Assembly (NCBI GenBank): GCA_021234155.1
Contig: JAJEKV010000010.1
Coordinates: 16,002,275 to 16,066,274, forward strand
Direction: 5' to 3'
DNA length: 64,000 nucleotides
Origin: Isoetes taiwanensis
Lineage: Eukaryota; Streptophyta; Lycopodiopsida; Isoetales; Isoetaceae
In this document: positions 25,982 through 37,250 of the stretch, piece after piece
Layout: every line of letters starts with the position of its first letter
How positions within the stretch are numbered: position 1 is the stretch's first letter
The notes under the pieces: generated by a model
Seen by the model: only the letters and a program-made list of their open reading frames with translations
What the model was told of the DNA's origin: nothing
Databases searched by the model: none
Translations under genes and position numbers: made by a program

Positions 25982-26192
25982 CTATTGCTGGTGCTCCGCG
26001 AGGTATCTGGCTTTCTTGGTCTTGAGGAAGGAGCAGTATTGCCTGATGGCCTGTATACGGATGGTGGGGTCAATGACTTGTCGCCCCAGCGTTTCATCTC
26101 CCTACATTCATCATCAAACCAGCGGTTGCGGGGGAAGGTGGTAACTCCAGAGGGCCTTTATATGATAGGCTGCCGTAGGAGTGGAAAAGCAG

Positions 26193-26743
26193 ATGCCATT
26201 TCTTCCCTGCTTACAACTTTGTCTTCTTCAAGAAGGCTTCAAGCAACAAGAAAAAAAATGATGCATCAAAGTCTGCCGTAGACGCAGTGAAGCAAGAAGT
26301 TAGTGGGCTAGTAATGGCTAAATGCCAATACATCCTCATACCAGTACTTGAGAACGAACACTTTGTGTTGGCCATATTTGCTCTTGCCAAGAGCAAATCT
26401 AAAGTTCTAGATGCACCAGCTGTTCATATCCTAAATTCTTTGAAAGACTTTGCCACAAATGAAAAGGCAATTAGAGGGTATGACATCCCTTTGATATGTT
26501 TTTTATTTTGATTAATCTCAATGATTTGCTGATCTTACATGACTATTTTATATGCGCAAACTACACATACAGATCTTTATGAGCCAGACATCCAAAGGAA
26601 TGGATTACTTGAGGAAAAATAACATAAAAGGTATAAATTATGTTGAAGTACTGCAACAACCTGACTTGACATCTTGCGGGTTGTTTGTGATGGCGTTTAT
26701 GCACAAGTTTGTTGACCTACTTATTTCTAGAAAAGACTCAAAG
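26193..26743 (+). pseudogene. Ulp1/SENP-like cysteine protease (C48) remnant
   Basis: Two stretches resemble the catalytic core of Ulp1-type (C48) proteases, which remove SUMO or related tags. The first, about 26193-26477, reads through NFVFFKKASS to CQYILIPVLENEHFVLAIFA, where EHFVLAI matches the catalytic-His segment (H-W/F-x-L), then VHILNSLKDF. The second, about 26571-26743, carries VEVLQQPDLTSCGLFVMAFM, the Gln and catalytic Cys region. The 93 bases between look like an intron (gtatga...acatacag), but the phases do not join cleanly. A further exon-like piece after 26825 (FTQDWFTY) hits a stop at once. The usual Asp of the triad is replaced by a VLDAPAVHI stretch. Ulp1-like genes are often carried by MULE transposons, so this may be a captured copy rather than a host gene. 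Confidence 0.6.
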
Positions 26744-27074
26744 GTAAATAAATTCACTTTGCATATGTTGCACAAAATCCTTTTTCATGATCAATTCTAA
26801 CATTAGCACATCATTGTATGTTGTAGTTTACACAAGACTGGTTTACGTACTGAAATTCGTATTCGGAAGAAGTAGGTGTTGGGTGCTTCCATTCAGAATA
26901 AACCCATGCAAAAATCTTTGTGTGAAGAACTTGGAATTTATTTCAACTGAATTTCCCAAGTATCAGAGGAGGGCTCTACTGTTTGATGATGCATAATACT
27001 AGTGCTCATTAAATCCCCTATACTCCTATATTTGTATACCACCATGATCACTTAACAAATAAAATGATAACATT

Positions 27075-27413
27075 ATGAGCACACTCTACCCCTGGATTAA
27101 AGGGCTCCGCAATGCGGATGAGATTACAACATACGTGAGGGATCACCCGTTCCATTCACCAATTGATGCATTTGACAAGTTGGTTATGGAATGGATAACA
27201 TACGAGTATGGCAGTTCCTGGACGCAGTTGCGGGCTGCATGCACTCACACATGTATGGTCAATGACTTTGATGACGAGGAGACAAGTTCTTCGGCGAGAA
27301 GCACAGGCTCTCGAACGCCAACATTTCACGACACCCATGACGATGAGATTGCTGCTATGGATGCATATTTAAACACGCTTGGATCATCGCGAGCTCCTAC
27401 CATGCATGCTTAG
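27075..27413 (+). CDS. Unrecognised ORF, 112 aa, acidic Ser/Thr-rich tail
   Basis: An ATG-started frame encodes 112 residues. The first half looks globular (YPWIKGLRNADEITTYVRDH, AFDKLVMEWITYEYG). The second half is acidic and Ser/Thr-rich (DDEETSSSARSTGSRTPT, DDEIAAMDAYLNTLG). I do not recognise the family. It lies 330 bp after the Ulp1-like remnant on the same strand and could be the tail of the same gene or of a transposon protein. It may also be a chance frame. Confidence 0.35.
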   Translation: MSTLYPWIKGLRNADEITTYVRDHPFHSPIDAFDKLVMEWITYEYGSSWTQLRAACTHTCMVNDFDDEETSSSARSTGSRTPTFHDTHDDEIAAMDAYLNTLGSSRAPTMHA

Positions 27414-29205
27414 GTAATTAATTAGTAGTCTTCTAAAGATTAAGTTGTGATGTATTACGTGTACTATCCATCTCATGTTGTTGTTTATCGATGCAGGTCC
27501 AGAAGCTCATCCATGTTGAACTAAATGAAGATATGTGAATGAGGTGACATGTAAACATATGAGATGAAGTGAAATGTTGTAACATATTGACTACAAATTT
27601 TGTAACCAGATCTTCATCTTTACTTTTAAGTGACAACAGTTCTACATTCTTGACTTGTTATAGTAGAATAGTAATTTGCAATCAATATGTCAATTTTCAG
27701 TTCCAAGGTAAGGCACAGATCATGCACAAAAAAGTTTGATGATGTCCACTGAATGTAAGTCAGCTGTATTTTGTATTCTGTCTGGGTCATTGACCTAGTT
27801 TTGACCTGGTCAATACAGTAAACTGCTTCCAACCAGTTAAGGATATCTAGCCAGACTTTTCACACGATCTTCCTCATACAGTAGAGCACGCAATACAATT
27901 GATTTGGCATGAAAACCAGACACACGATGACCCAACAAGAGCTACCATCGAAGAAAGCATTTATAACGATCTAAGAATGAATGGGCATTAGAGGTAAGAC
28001 AACAAGTGCACTTCAACTTGATTCATCTCAGAACGCAACTTGAATACCATAGGGATTTGATCACAGTCCCAGTAGACGAGTAGGCGGGCAGACGCAGGTC
28101 AAACAGGGAGACGAAAATAGAAGCCCGACAAGGAGGATAGGATAGAGTCCTCAGATACTACCTGCCACTCCTCCTTGACGGCAGGGTAGCAGTATCCACT
28201 GGGAATTCAGCCCGCACGGGGAAGAAGCTGTATTCATGCTAATTGTATTTTCCAGCTTTGGTAGACATGCAAGACTTCAACAGAGTGTCGGCCATGTCAT
28301 ACTAGTGAAGAGATCGATAGCATTAAGCATCTTCAACTTCATAGTCTCGTACCACCGGTCTGGCAGGCTAGTAGTCACCACTACCTATACCTCAAACAAG
28401 AGAGTCGAAGAGCTCGTAGTGGCTATGCAAGGAGGAACGACTACAAACATTCTGAAGAACTTGGGACATACGGTTGGTACAACCCAAGTAAAGAAATTTT
28501 TAGAAGATCACCCAGACTATCTATGATCATACCACTGTTATTATAATTTTTTTGTATTACGATAATATATATAATAAAATATAAGATCTTTTGCCATGCA
28601 TTATAAGTACTCTTTTGATGTATTTTGTCCAAACAACTACATCATTAAACAATGAATGCAATCACAAAAGATACTCATAAGAGTTATAATTCAATGTGTG
28701 CAGCTAGAACAACCAGGACCGCTGAATAATACCATCAACATATAGACGAAGAAACACTGGCTCGACAATTCCAGCCTTGCAATCTCTTTGAGGTGTATGA
28801 GATGCCAACCCTGGAAGAGGAATTATCTCAGATAAAGTCGGACATACAGGAAATAAGAGCATTTCGAGGGCATTGAACAAAACCAGATTAGAACTTCCAA
28901 TCGCCTCGGGCACCACCTCCGGCCAAGGATAAGGGGAAGAAGAGGAGTTGGAGAAGGATATTGCCTAGAGACTCGTCGGATAGCAGCTCTGAATCGAACT
29001 CAAAATTAGATGAGGAAGTGGATGCTTAGCACGACCGTCGGGGAGGTCAGAACGGAGATAGAACAGGGAGAGGGGCCGACTGTCAAACAAAATAGATTCA
29101 CTTGCCGAGGCATGGCTCGATGAAATGAGAGAGTATGGCAATGTCTATGGGATGAAAGATAAGGACAAGGGCAGAGTCTGTGAACCTTAGAGAAGCTGCC
29201 AGAAT
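27414..29205. other. No supported gene; probable 5' part of the decayed gypsy element
   Basis: No domain was recognised. The stretch at 28236-28526 is open but matches nothing I know. The base composition from about 28900 (GA-rich, 'aaggataaggggaagaagag') resembles the leader and gag start of Ty3/gypsy elements. I could not locate a 5' LTR or primer-binding site. Confidence 0.35.
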
Positions 29206-29974
29206 ATGATGGAAAGGTTATGCCAAAGGCGCGGGTTAAGCAGGGACAGCTGCAGATTCAAAAAGTTCGTGAAGACATTCAAATGCTATTATGTGCCTAG
29301 AGAATACAAGTGTCACATGATGCAACAGTTTTATAGGCTGGAACAGGGTAATAAGTCAGTGCAGAACCGAAGAGTTCATAAAGTTGAGGCTCTATGTGCC
29401 AAAGCTAAATGAATGATATACCGTGGAAGGCTACATCGAGGGACTTAACTATGGAATCAGAAAACTTGTCCAACCCGCGGATAGTAGCAGAAGCAGAGTC
29501 CAAAGTAATAAGCTTGCAAGGGGCGAGTCCCCAAGATAGTGGCCAAAAACAATATGCATATGATAAGGGGAAGAATTGGGAGCCTATAGCATGAGGGCAG
29601 CAAGCCTGGCACCTGCTAGACCGCCGTACAATGCGAACAACAAGAAGCGGGATAAGCAACAGGTCGGCCTCAAAGACAAGGGGCAATCGGAAGGATCCAA
29701 CTACTCCAAAGTAGTGAAGCAGTTATTGCAGTCCATCCCAAAGGAAAAACGACAAGAATGTATAGAAAAGCAGTTGTGTTTCATATGTTTCCAACTGGAA
29801 CATCTGACGCACATGCCCATTCGTGATGAATGCGGCACTAGCAGAGCTGGGAGGATGGGAGACACCCCCTGGAAGATGACGACGAAGAAGCTCGCGACTA
29901 CATCCAGAGTGAGTGCCATATCTGTACACCCATTGACACCGAGAATGCCGAAAATCAGTACTAAGTCATCTTGA
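29206..29974 (+). pseudogene. Decayed Ty3/gypsy gag (capsid and zinc-knuckle region)
   Basis: Retrotransposon gag packages the element RNA. At 29206-29412 the frame reads FKKFVKTFKCYYVPREYK then MQQFYRLEQGNKSV, the capsid pattern of plant gypsy elements (F...F...Y.P ... F..L.QG..SV). After a frame change, 29576-29974 gives a basic stretch and CFICFQLEHLTHMPIRDEC. That is a zinc knuckle whose CxxCxxxxHxxxxC spacing has decayed (GH became EH). Frames are broken between the two parts. Confidence 0.65.
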
Positions 29975-30101
29975 CAATAGGGAAAGCAAAAGCAAAATCC
30001 TTCATAGTGTTGATAAACATGAAAGGCACTCATAATTTTACCTCCCCAAGAATGGTAGAAATGTTGAAGTTGAAAGCCCTAAAGTCAAAGCCTAGGCCAG
30101 T

Positions 30102-31424
30102 ATGTTGGCAAGTGGAGGATTTACAAGACCTAGTGTCTCTCCATTCGGGGCACCCATCCTATTCGTGAAGAAGAAAGATGGGAGCTTGAGGATATGCATT
30201 GACTATCGTCAATTAAATAAGCACACCATCAAAAATAAGTACACCTTACCGAGATCAGATGATTTGATGGATCAGCTCCAAGGTGCCAAAGTCTTCTTCA
30301 AAATAGATTTGAGATCGGGGTTATCATCAGATCAGAATTAAGGAAGAATACATTCACAAAACCGCCTTCAGAACAACATATGTCCACAATGAATTTATTG
30401 TGATGCCATTTGGACTATCCAATACCCCAGCAACCTTCATGAGACTATGAACGACATCTTTCGTGAGTTTCTAGACACATTTGTCATCGTTTTCTTTGAT
30501 GACATCTTAGTGTACAGCAAATCCCTAAAGGAGCATGTACAACAATTAAGGTATTTAAGAAGCTGAGGAGGCGTCAACTAGACGCGCGAAGCTGTCCAAA
30601 CGTCACTTCGTTACTGCAAGGGTAGAGTATTTGGGACATATAATATCTGAAGAGGGCATCTCTACTGGCCCTGCAAAGATTCAGGCGGTAATTGAATGGT
30701 CATCACCGAAAAACATTCATGAGGTGAGAAACTTTTTTGGTTTAGCAGGATACTATAGGAAATTTGTCAAAAACTTTCCAAGATAGCAGCCCCATTGACA
30801 GACCTCACCAAAGTAGAAAAGATAAAAGACTGGGTGGATCATTGGCATAAGAAAGCGCAAACAGGATTTGAAAAGTTGAATGAAGCATTGATAACCATCC
30901 CAGTCTTAACACTGCCAGTTCTAGACAAAGATAAGTTAGTCGCAATCGACGTTAGCAAAATTGCAATACGAGTAGTCCTAATGCAGGAAGAAAGGGTCAC
31001 GGCGTATGACTCTAGGAAGATGAATGACACTGAGATGCATTACCCGACTCACGATCAGGAACTGCTAAAATTTGTAAGAGCCCTAAAGATTTGGAAACAT
31101 TATTTGTTGGGAAGGAAGCTTCTACTTGAAACAGACCACCAAAGTCTCCAATACGTCTTCATTCAACCACGTCTCAATCTAAGGCAGAGGAGATGGATAG
31201 AATTCCTGGAAGAATATGAGTTTGAAATAGTATATAAATCAGGGAAACTTAACGTGGTTGCCAACGCTCTTTCAAGGCACCCCTTGACAACGAGAGTCCA
31301 TTGTAATGCCATATCAACACTCACTAGTGAGTTTAGCAAAAAGATAGAGGAAAGGTTGCCAACAAACAAGGACTTCAGGGAAGTAATGTCATCATTTAAA
31401 TTAATTATGGCTATCAATGCTTGA
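30102..31424 (+). pseudogene. Decayed Ty3/gypsy reverse transcriptase and RNase H
   Basis: The segment 30102-30341 shows [20 protein letters not shown] and [27 protein letters not shown] follows, which is the start of RT with the motif-A Asp. After frame breaks, other frames continue with [13 protein letters not shown] and FFDDILVYSKS (FFDD in place of YxDD). Then come YLGHIISEEGI-like text near 30630 and FGLAGYYRKFVKNFP at about 30730. RNase H is in one frame at 30795-31424: LVAIDVSKIAIRVVLMQE, MHYPTHDQELL, HYLLGRKLLLETDHQSL and RRWIEFLEEYEFEIVYKSGK, with NVVANALSRHP at the end. Several stops and small indels make it inactive. Confidence 0.85.
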
Positions 31425-31990
31425 CTCCAGATACACGGCACAACCCAATATCCAAGGTAGAAGTTTCTCACAAATGCTAGCTGACGTGCAACAGTTGGTC
31501 GAAAAAGTCAGAGGATACCTCCTAGCAGCAAGAAGCCGACAGAAGAGCATAGCGGACAAGCACAGAACAGTGAGAGAGTTCCAGATATGGGGACAATGTT
31601 TGGCTGAATATAAAGGCCAAACAAGCGAAGCTCCGCATGGGCAAGTGCAAGAAGCTTGCTCCAAGGTGGGCTGGACCATTTAAAATAGTCGAAAGATTAG
31701 GTAACCAATCCTACAAACTAGACTTACTAGCACACTTGAAAATCCACAAAGTTTTCCATGTAGGTCTTCTAAGAGGCACACTACTAATCTAGAGGAAGTA
31801 TTGGACACCCCAGTATTACTGGAAATGACCGATGAACAATTAGAGATTGTTCTGAAGTCCTTCTTGACAGATCTTACAAGAAAACAAGAAGCTCACAATT
31901 TCTCCAATACCTAGTCAAGTGGAAGCATTTACATGTGGAAGATGTGACGTGGGTACTACAATCTCAAGAAGAAGTACCTACAATTTTCGA
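31417..31990 (+). pseudogene. Decayed gypsy integrase C-terminus with chromodomain-like end
   Basis: The integrase core is missing. The sequence passes directly from the RNase H end to the post-integrase linker (QQLVEKVRGYLLAARSRQKS...ADKHR). It then gives, in broken frames, KVGWTI and LKIHKVFHVGLL-like text (about 31660-31770), and near 31865-31990 LDRSYKKTRSSQFLQYLVKW with WKHLHVEDVTWV. The last piece has the Y-L-V-K-W...E-x-x-T-W layout of chromodomain-type ends seen in plant chromoviruses. A deletion of about 1 kb must have removed the DDE core. Confidence 0.7.
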
Positions 31991-32073
31991 AACAATGCAA
32001 AGGACAACTTGTCACTAAAATAGTCGACATCGAATCGGATCATGCATGATAGGAAAACACCTCTAGTCTATGG

Positions 32074-33850
32074 CCATTATGAGGAAGAAGCCATCCTCCA
32101 CGGCAAGTGTGACGAAACGTGTAGGCATTAGAAATTATATTAGATATGATAGGATGTTGGTCTCCACGACCATGATGGGAGAAGCATCCTCTTCCTACAC
32201 CGGGACACAACGCTTGCATTCATTTAGTTAATTAATTGTAATTAAATGGGTGGTTCCCTTATAACCATCTATACATAAAATAAATATGCTAACATAGTGT
32301 GGACCTGCAGGCCAATAGAACGACAAAAACGGCAGGAGGGTCGCACTGCGGAAGGACTTGTAGCGCATGGACCGCCAGAGCGTGCTACAAGGAAAGAAGA
32401 AGCATTGACACATTGAGCTATGCTTAACTATGATGACATGTCTAAAGCAGGGCTTGCTATAATTTTGTAAAACTTTAATATTCAAATGATAAAATCATAA
32501 CAGTTACTTTAAAGTAATTTTTGTATTTGCATCCATTAAATGAGTCTCATAGGGATCATGCAGGTTTCCAAGGTGGGGAGACTCATGATGCTGTAGACAA
32601 TATCAACTCAAGAGGTAGGGAGAATGTGATGTTCTAGCATAATATACGGTGTGAATATGTATATTATACTGCCGTGTTACTAGTGTATGTCAACCTCAAC
32701 GACATGTATACGACAACCGTATAGGATTGTACCCTGGAATATGACCATTGGAACCATTAACATGTGAACATAACCCATTGCCACGTGGCATAGCCCTAAG
32801 CGACATTTCAGATGCCAACCCTAAAAGCATCATGATACCCTAAAAGCGTCCTTTTCAGATTCCAGCCTCCAGAGCTCGCATTGCACCAGCGACAGATCCA
32901 TTCCGACTTGCCAGCACCTGTGGACGTTGCTTTCCCAAGCAGATCGTCAAGACTCGACCAACTCGAGTCATCCCGACAATATGGATGATGTCTGAGGACT
33001 TGGAGCAAGCCAAGGATCTGGTATGTGGTTGTTCTGATGTGCAATGTCGGCTTCCCGACCAGCATTGAGCCAAGTTTGCATCTTTTCTTAGCCTTAGAGG
33101 ACCTCTAGATCCCTAGATCTTAGCCTCTAACGAATGAACCTAACCATGTATGTTAGAGTAGATAGATTAGATCTTTATTCTGTTATTTCAGTTCATTAGA
33201 TGATATGGTATTACTCTGTGCACACCTCTTGTGTATTGGAAAGGGAGGTAGAGACCCATAGCCTTTGTAGATGATGTTCCTAGAGTAACCTCATTAGTAC
33301 CTAGTAAATGCGGCCTGTGCATAGGAGCCCGCCTAGCTGTGGTGGCAGGGTTAGACCAGCAGATAAGGAAGGCTTGTCTGGCTATAGTTGATCCCTTACG
33401 TAGCGATGGCCAGTGAACGTTGTGGACTAGACGTAATAGTTTGCCACTGAGTGTGGGCAAGGTATGGGTTCAATACCTCCTAGGTGATGCATCGTCTCAG
33501 GGGGGTTCAAGTCATAGACGAGCAATGGCTTTCTAGCTCGCCTGTAGTTGGCATGGACCTTCTGGAGTGGAGCGATCCCCTACTTCATCGGGACTGGGGA
33601 GATGCAATCAAAGGAATAGTCCTTGGGACTGCATCCGAAACGCTACAATACTTTTTCCGCCTATCTGCAAAGTATGCACATGAGGGGCGAATGGAGTGGA
33701 CTACTGCAATGGTCATGTTCTTATGTCAACCAAATCCATTTGCCATGAATTCTATCTGTATTGACTTTTGGAGATCCAAGCTGTCAGTCGATCCCCATGA
33801 GTCTGAGCCTTGGGTAAGATTTCCCTTCTTGAAATTTGGAAATCAAATAT
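32074..33850 (+). mobile_element. 3' end of gypsy element: internal tail, polypurine tract and partial 3' LTR
   Basis: The purine-rich word AGAGGTAGGGAGAA (about 32611-32624) is directly followed by TGTGATGTTCTAGCATAA, which looks like a polypurine tract and LTR start at about 32625-32627. The LTR can be followed to about 33850 because its sequence matches the reverse complement of 56380-57130. Shared words include gccactgagtgtgggca and cacatgaggggcga.tggagtgg. The internal tail (32074-32610) also matches the reverse complement of 60680-61320 (caaggtggggaga, gcaggccaatag). The 3' end of this LTR appears lost just before the rpl19 gene. Open frames inside it (33484-33852) are not genes. Confidence 0.75.
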
Positions 33851-34125
33851 AGTTCTGCAAGCAAACCATAGGCATCTATTGCCCACGAGTAACCTCTGCT
33901 AGTTAGATGGTATGAACAGTGGTGACGGGGCTCACCCAGCAACACAGCTGACTAGCCATATCAAGTGTAAGCCAATTTTTAGCATATTTTAGGTGTATCC
34001 CAGCATATAACTAGAATATGCCAAAAACCCACATAACCCAAAGTTTACCCTTTATAGTAATGAAAGCAGAATGAAAAGGGCTGATAATGCCTCCGTAATC
34101 AGCCATTCACACAATCGGATGAGAG

Positions 34126-35604
34126 ATGGCGCTGGCTATGGCGACAATGTCTTCTTCCACAATTTGCCTGGATAATGTTACAGCTGCAACGTCTGCATTG
34201 CTTATTAAAAGGCGACCCGTTGGGCCTAAGTCTCCGTTCATTTCTCAGGTTCTTATTTATTTGCAACTGATATTCCATAGATGAAGGTTTAGGAAATCTT
34301 ACAAAGCACCTAGGAGATATACACAATCAGTTTAACTAAAATTCTGCCAATGTTATAGTTATATCCGTAGCAATGTGGATTATGAAATCTTAGACATTTC
34401 GTGGATTTCATGATGTACGCGATGGGTTTCTGAGTGGTGCATATTAATTCGAGGGCATTTCTTCTTTTTGCGAGCCCAGAATTCATATGCAACTGGATTT
34501 AAGTCACAATGGAGCGAGCTGCAGGTGTCGTTTAAGAAATTAGCACTCTCTGCAAGATTACCTTCACAATTATATCGAGGGCATGCCAAAATATATGCAC
34601 AGGATGCAGATGGAATTGCAGATTCAACTGATACTGAAGCTGCCTCTCTTGCTGTTGTTACATCTACTCCAACAGTAGAAGTTGTGGACAAGCCATTGAG
34701 ACCACCTAAAAGGAAGCCAAGATCTTTAATGCACATTTTGGAGGTGAGGTCTGGAAATAAATATTTGATTGCAATTTGTATATTGGACATAACAGAGAAT
34801 AGTTATTTCATCTGTCTTATCTAGATTGGGATGCATGTTTTAATGCTTGCACAAGGGCGATCAGATTCTAAATATTGTCTCTCATAATATTCATAAGACT
34901 CATTCATATTGTCTACATGTTGCTAATATTTTTATCTATTTAAGGCTGACAGATTTAGGGTTTGCAAAATGAAGGTGGTATTCATTATTTGAAGAACTTA
35001 GAGAGCGCAGGATCAATAAATAGAAGTTTTCATTCTGCATTTTGTTTTGATCAATATAAATGTCAGAATTGAAGGAACAATCATGCTTATTTCTGATCAG
35101 AAAAAACTGATGACTTCTTGTCACATTTTTAGGCTTTGCATGAGCGAAGAATATCAGCAGCTAAGCAGGAGAAAAATATTCCTGATATTAGACCTGGGGA
35201 CATCGTCCAGCTTCGAGTTGTAAGTTAATCTATGTCATTATTTTGTGTGGTTAAAATCATGGAATTAACATTCCTTCATCCTTTTCCAGGAAGTACCACA
35301 GACGAAAAGGCGGGTGTCCTTGCTTCGAGGTATAGTAATTTCAAGAAGAAACAATGGGGTAAATACCACATTCAGAATACGTAGAGTTATTGCTGGAGTT
35401 GGGGTGGAAATTGTGTTCCCTTTGTGAGTATATCTTTGTCTTATATTCTAGCTATGGTAGGTTACATCTCTCATGTTCTTTTCCTTTTCGCAATGCAGGT
35501 ACTCACCAATCATTAAGGAAATAACAGTTCTTAAACATAGAAAAGTAAGGAGGGCCAAACTCTTTTATCTGCGCAACAAAGTTGCGCGGTTGTCATCCTT
35601 CTAA
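34126..35604 (+). CDS. rpl19: Chloroplast 50S ribosomal protein L19 (bL19c), five exons
   Basis: bL19 sits at the 30S-50S interface of the plastid ribosome. Exons are 34126-34248, 34480-34743, 35133-35219, 35290-35423 and 35499-35604. All introns are GT-AG, phases match, and the joined frame is 237 codons plus TAA. The N-terminus ([20 protein letters not shown]) is Ser/Thr/Ala-rich and fits a plastid transit peptide. Exon 2 adds a long plant-type N-terminal extension ending [15 protein letters not shown]. The bL19 core starts with [18 protein letters not shown]. It continues with [20 protein letters not shown] and [20 protein letters not shown], and ends with [15 protein letters not shown]. 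These match bL19 motifs (PGD.V.V, G.VI.....G....F.VR....G.GVE..FP..SP.I..I, VRRAKLYYLR). The gene looks intact. A gypsy LTR relic ends about 275 bp upstream of the ATG. Confidence 0.93.
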
Positions 35605-36156
35605 AGCCATAGTGTCGTCGCATAAATTTTTTTGAGTGATCTGTATACTGAAACTTTTTTCTTCAGTAGGTCGTGTGTGCCCAACACATGCATGTCCATA
35701 ATGTGCTATATCACAAGTTCAAATGTGGCTCTTGGGATGCCATATTTGGCAAAACATTGCATGCCGGAACACCAATCTCCTTACAAAAAGGAAGCTTGTA
35801 TGACAATATGCAGAAGGAGCTTGTAGTATATTTCTTCTGTTTAAGAGCTGCAAAATTACCTTTGTTGTTGTTTCCTTTCATGAAAGAAAATTTTTACCTT
35901 ATAATACATTCACATGCACAACTTTAGTAGCACACTCGGTGTAAGAAAAGGGGATCAAAAGCTCAATTATTAATAAATGAACTAGCTCTTGGAAATCCAA
36001 GCGTTGCCAATTGTTACCATGAATATCATTTGATAGAGCTTGGTAATGCATGCTTCTTTGTGCGCATGGTGTAGTCATAAAAACTTATTTAAATGGGCTG
36101 CGGTGTTACTAATATTCATGCATAAAAATGTATATGAGCTTCAAGTGTAGCAAATG
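35605..36156. other. 3' flank of rpl19; no further gene seen
   Basis: AT-rich sequence with no recognisable domain. It should contain the rpl19 3' untranslated region, but I could not fix the poly(A) site. Open stretches here are short and motif-free. Confidence 0.4.
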
Positions 36157-36290
36157 GGTTAAGACTTCTAAGCAACCCATTCTCAAATCATAGGTCTCGA
36201 ATCGATTAAGACTTCTAAGCAACCCATCCTTACACCCTAGGTCTCCAATCGGTTAAGACTTCTAAGCAAACCCATCCTTAACCGGCAGGC
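36157..36290. repeat. Three-copy tandem repeat, period 47 bp
   Basis: A unit beginning gttaagacttctaagcaacc starts at about 36158, 36205 and 36252, each time followed by a variant of 'cc(a/t)aggtctc.aatc'. Differences are single substitutions and one-base indels. A second looser array of 'cctgtgataaccggtctata' words, period about 30-40, lies at 36415-36515. Confidence 0.8.
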
Positions 36291-36547
36291 TTTTGGATCA
36301 AGCCATTCCTGGCTGTTGATCCACGCTCTGTGATAGGGCATAACAGGCAAGCAAACTCTGTGAGGGGGCAGTGGTGTGCATGATTCAGGCTCGGATAAAC
36401 TTCTTTGCATCTACAAACCTATGATAACTGATCTATAACATCTATGAACCTGTGATAACCGGTCTATAGCCTGCCCAAACCTCTGATAATCGGCCTGTCG
36501 AACTTGTGATAACCCAGCTATGGATGAGGAATCTTGCCTGCCCGGTT

Positions 36548-36656
36548 AAAGGGGATAAACACCCCTGCTCGCCCATAACCTCAGATAAATGGGCTCGTCC
36601 CTCCGGGCTCGCCCATTTATCTGAGGTAATCTGCTCTCAGGGGTGTTTATCCCTTT
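36548..36656. repeat. Two-tier inverted repeat (foldback)
   Basis: The outer arms AAAGGGGATAAACACCCCTG (36548-36567) and 36638-36656 pair with a single-base gap. The inner arms CCTCAGATAAATGGGC (36579-36594) and 36611-36626 pair perfectly, with a short GC-rich loop. The RNA would fold into a long stem with one internal loop. This is a MITE-like or hairpin-RNA-like structure with no coding capacity. Confidence 0.85.
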
Positions 36657-37049
36657 CTTCAATAATAGGTCTCGAAGATTTTCATAATCTGACCCTTGGC
36701 CAAAACAAGCTAAAACTTGGAACAAGTAGCAGTACAAAATTATCCTAAAAATCGAGGAAGATAATCGTGATAATCTCCTATAGTAGATCACGCCTTCGAT
36801 ATAAAAATCGCATGGCTATTAAAGATCTTGCTTCTTATGCTGCTCCAGTGGCTATAGATGGATCGATAGTCTAACGTATTGTATGGGGTTTTGAAGAAGT
36901 AGATAAGTGGGTCAATGATCTCCTTGGCTTATGAAGATTTGGACAAGTGGAAGGTCGCTAAATGCTCCCCAAAAAATCCCATGAGAAGGAAAAAAAGGAA
37001 AAAAAGGGCCCAATTTTGCGTACCACCACTATACGTGACATTGGAACAC

Positions 37050-37250
37050 AATCATAAGAAAATAAACCTCTCAAAATGAAGGGATGTTCACTCGTGCCAT
37101 CAAAAACCTCTTCGAAATACACGAGCTGATCACTTATGACATGTGACAATTTACAAACAACAATTTCACGATAATACTTAGGGGAGGGAGGGTGGGACGA
37201 AAGAGTATCGCTTGGAATTATTGCTGAGAGATGACAAAGCGCTTTGTTTC
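37050..37250. repeat. Diverged copy of the 8.6-9.7 kb dispersed repeat
   Basis: Shared ordered words with 9010-9190 are aacctctcaaa/aacctcccaaa, gtgccatc/gtgccacg, aaaacctcttc, gagctgatcac/gggctggtcac, acatgtgacaa/caggtgacaa, ggggagggagggtggg and attgctgagagatgacaaa. About 27 kb separates the copies, so this is a family and not a local duplication. Confidence 0.65.

Noticed and set aside
33484-33852. Possible 122-codon gene upstream of rpl19
   Set aside because: The sequence is part of the gypsy-family LTR, matching the reverse complement of 56380-56700, and has no known domain.
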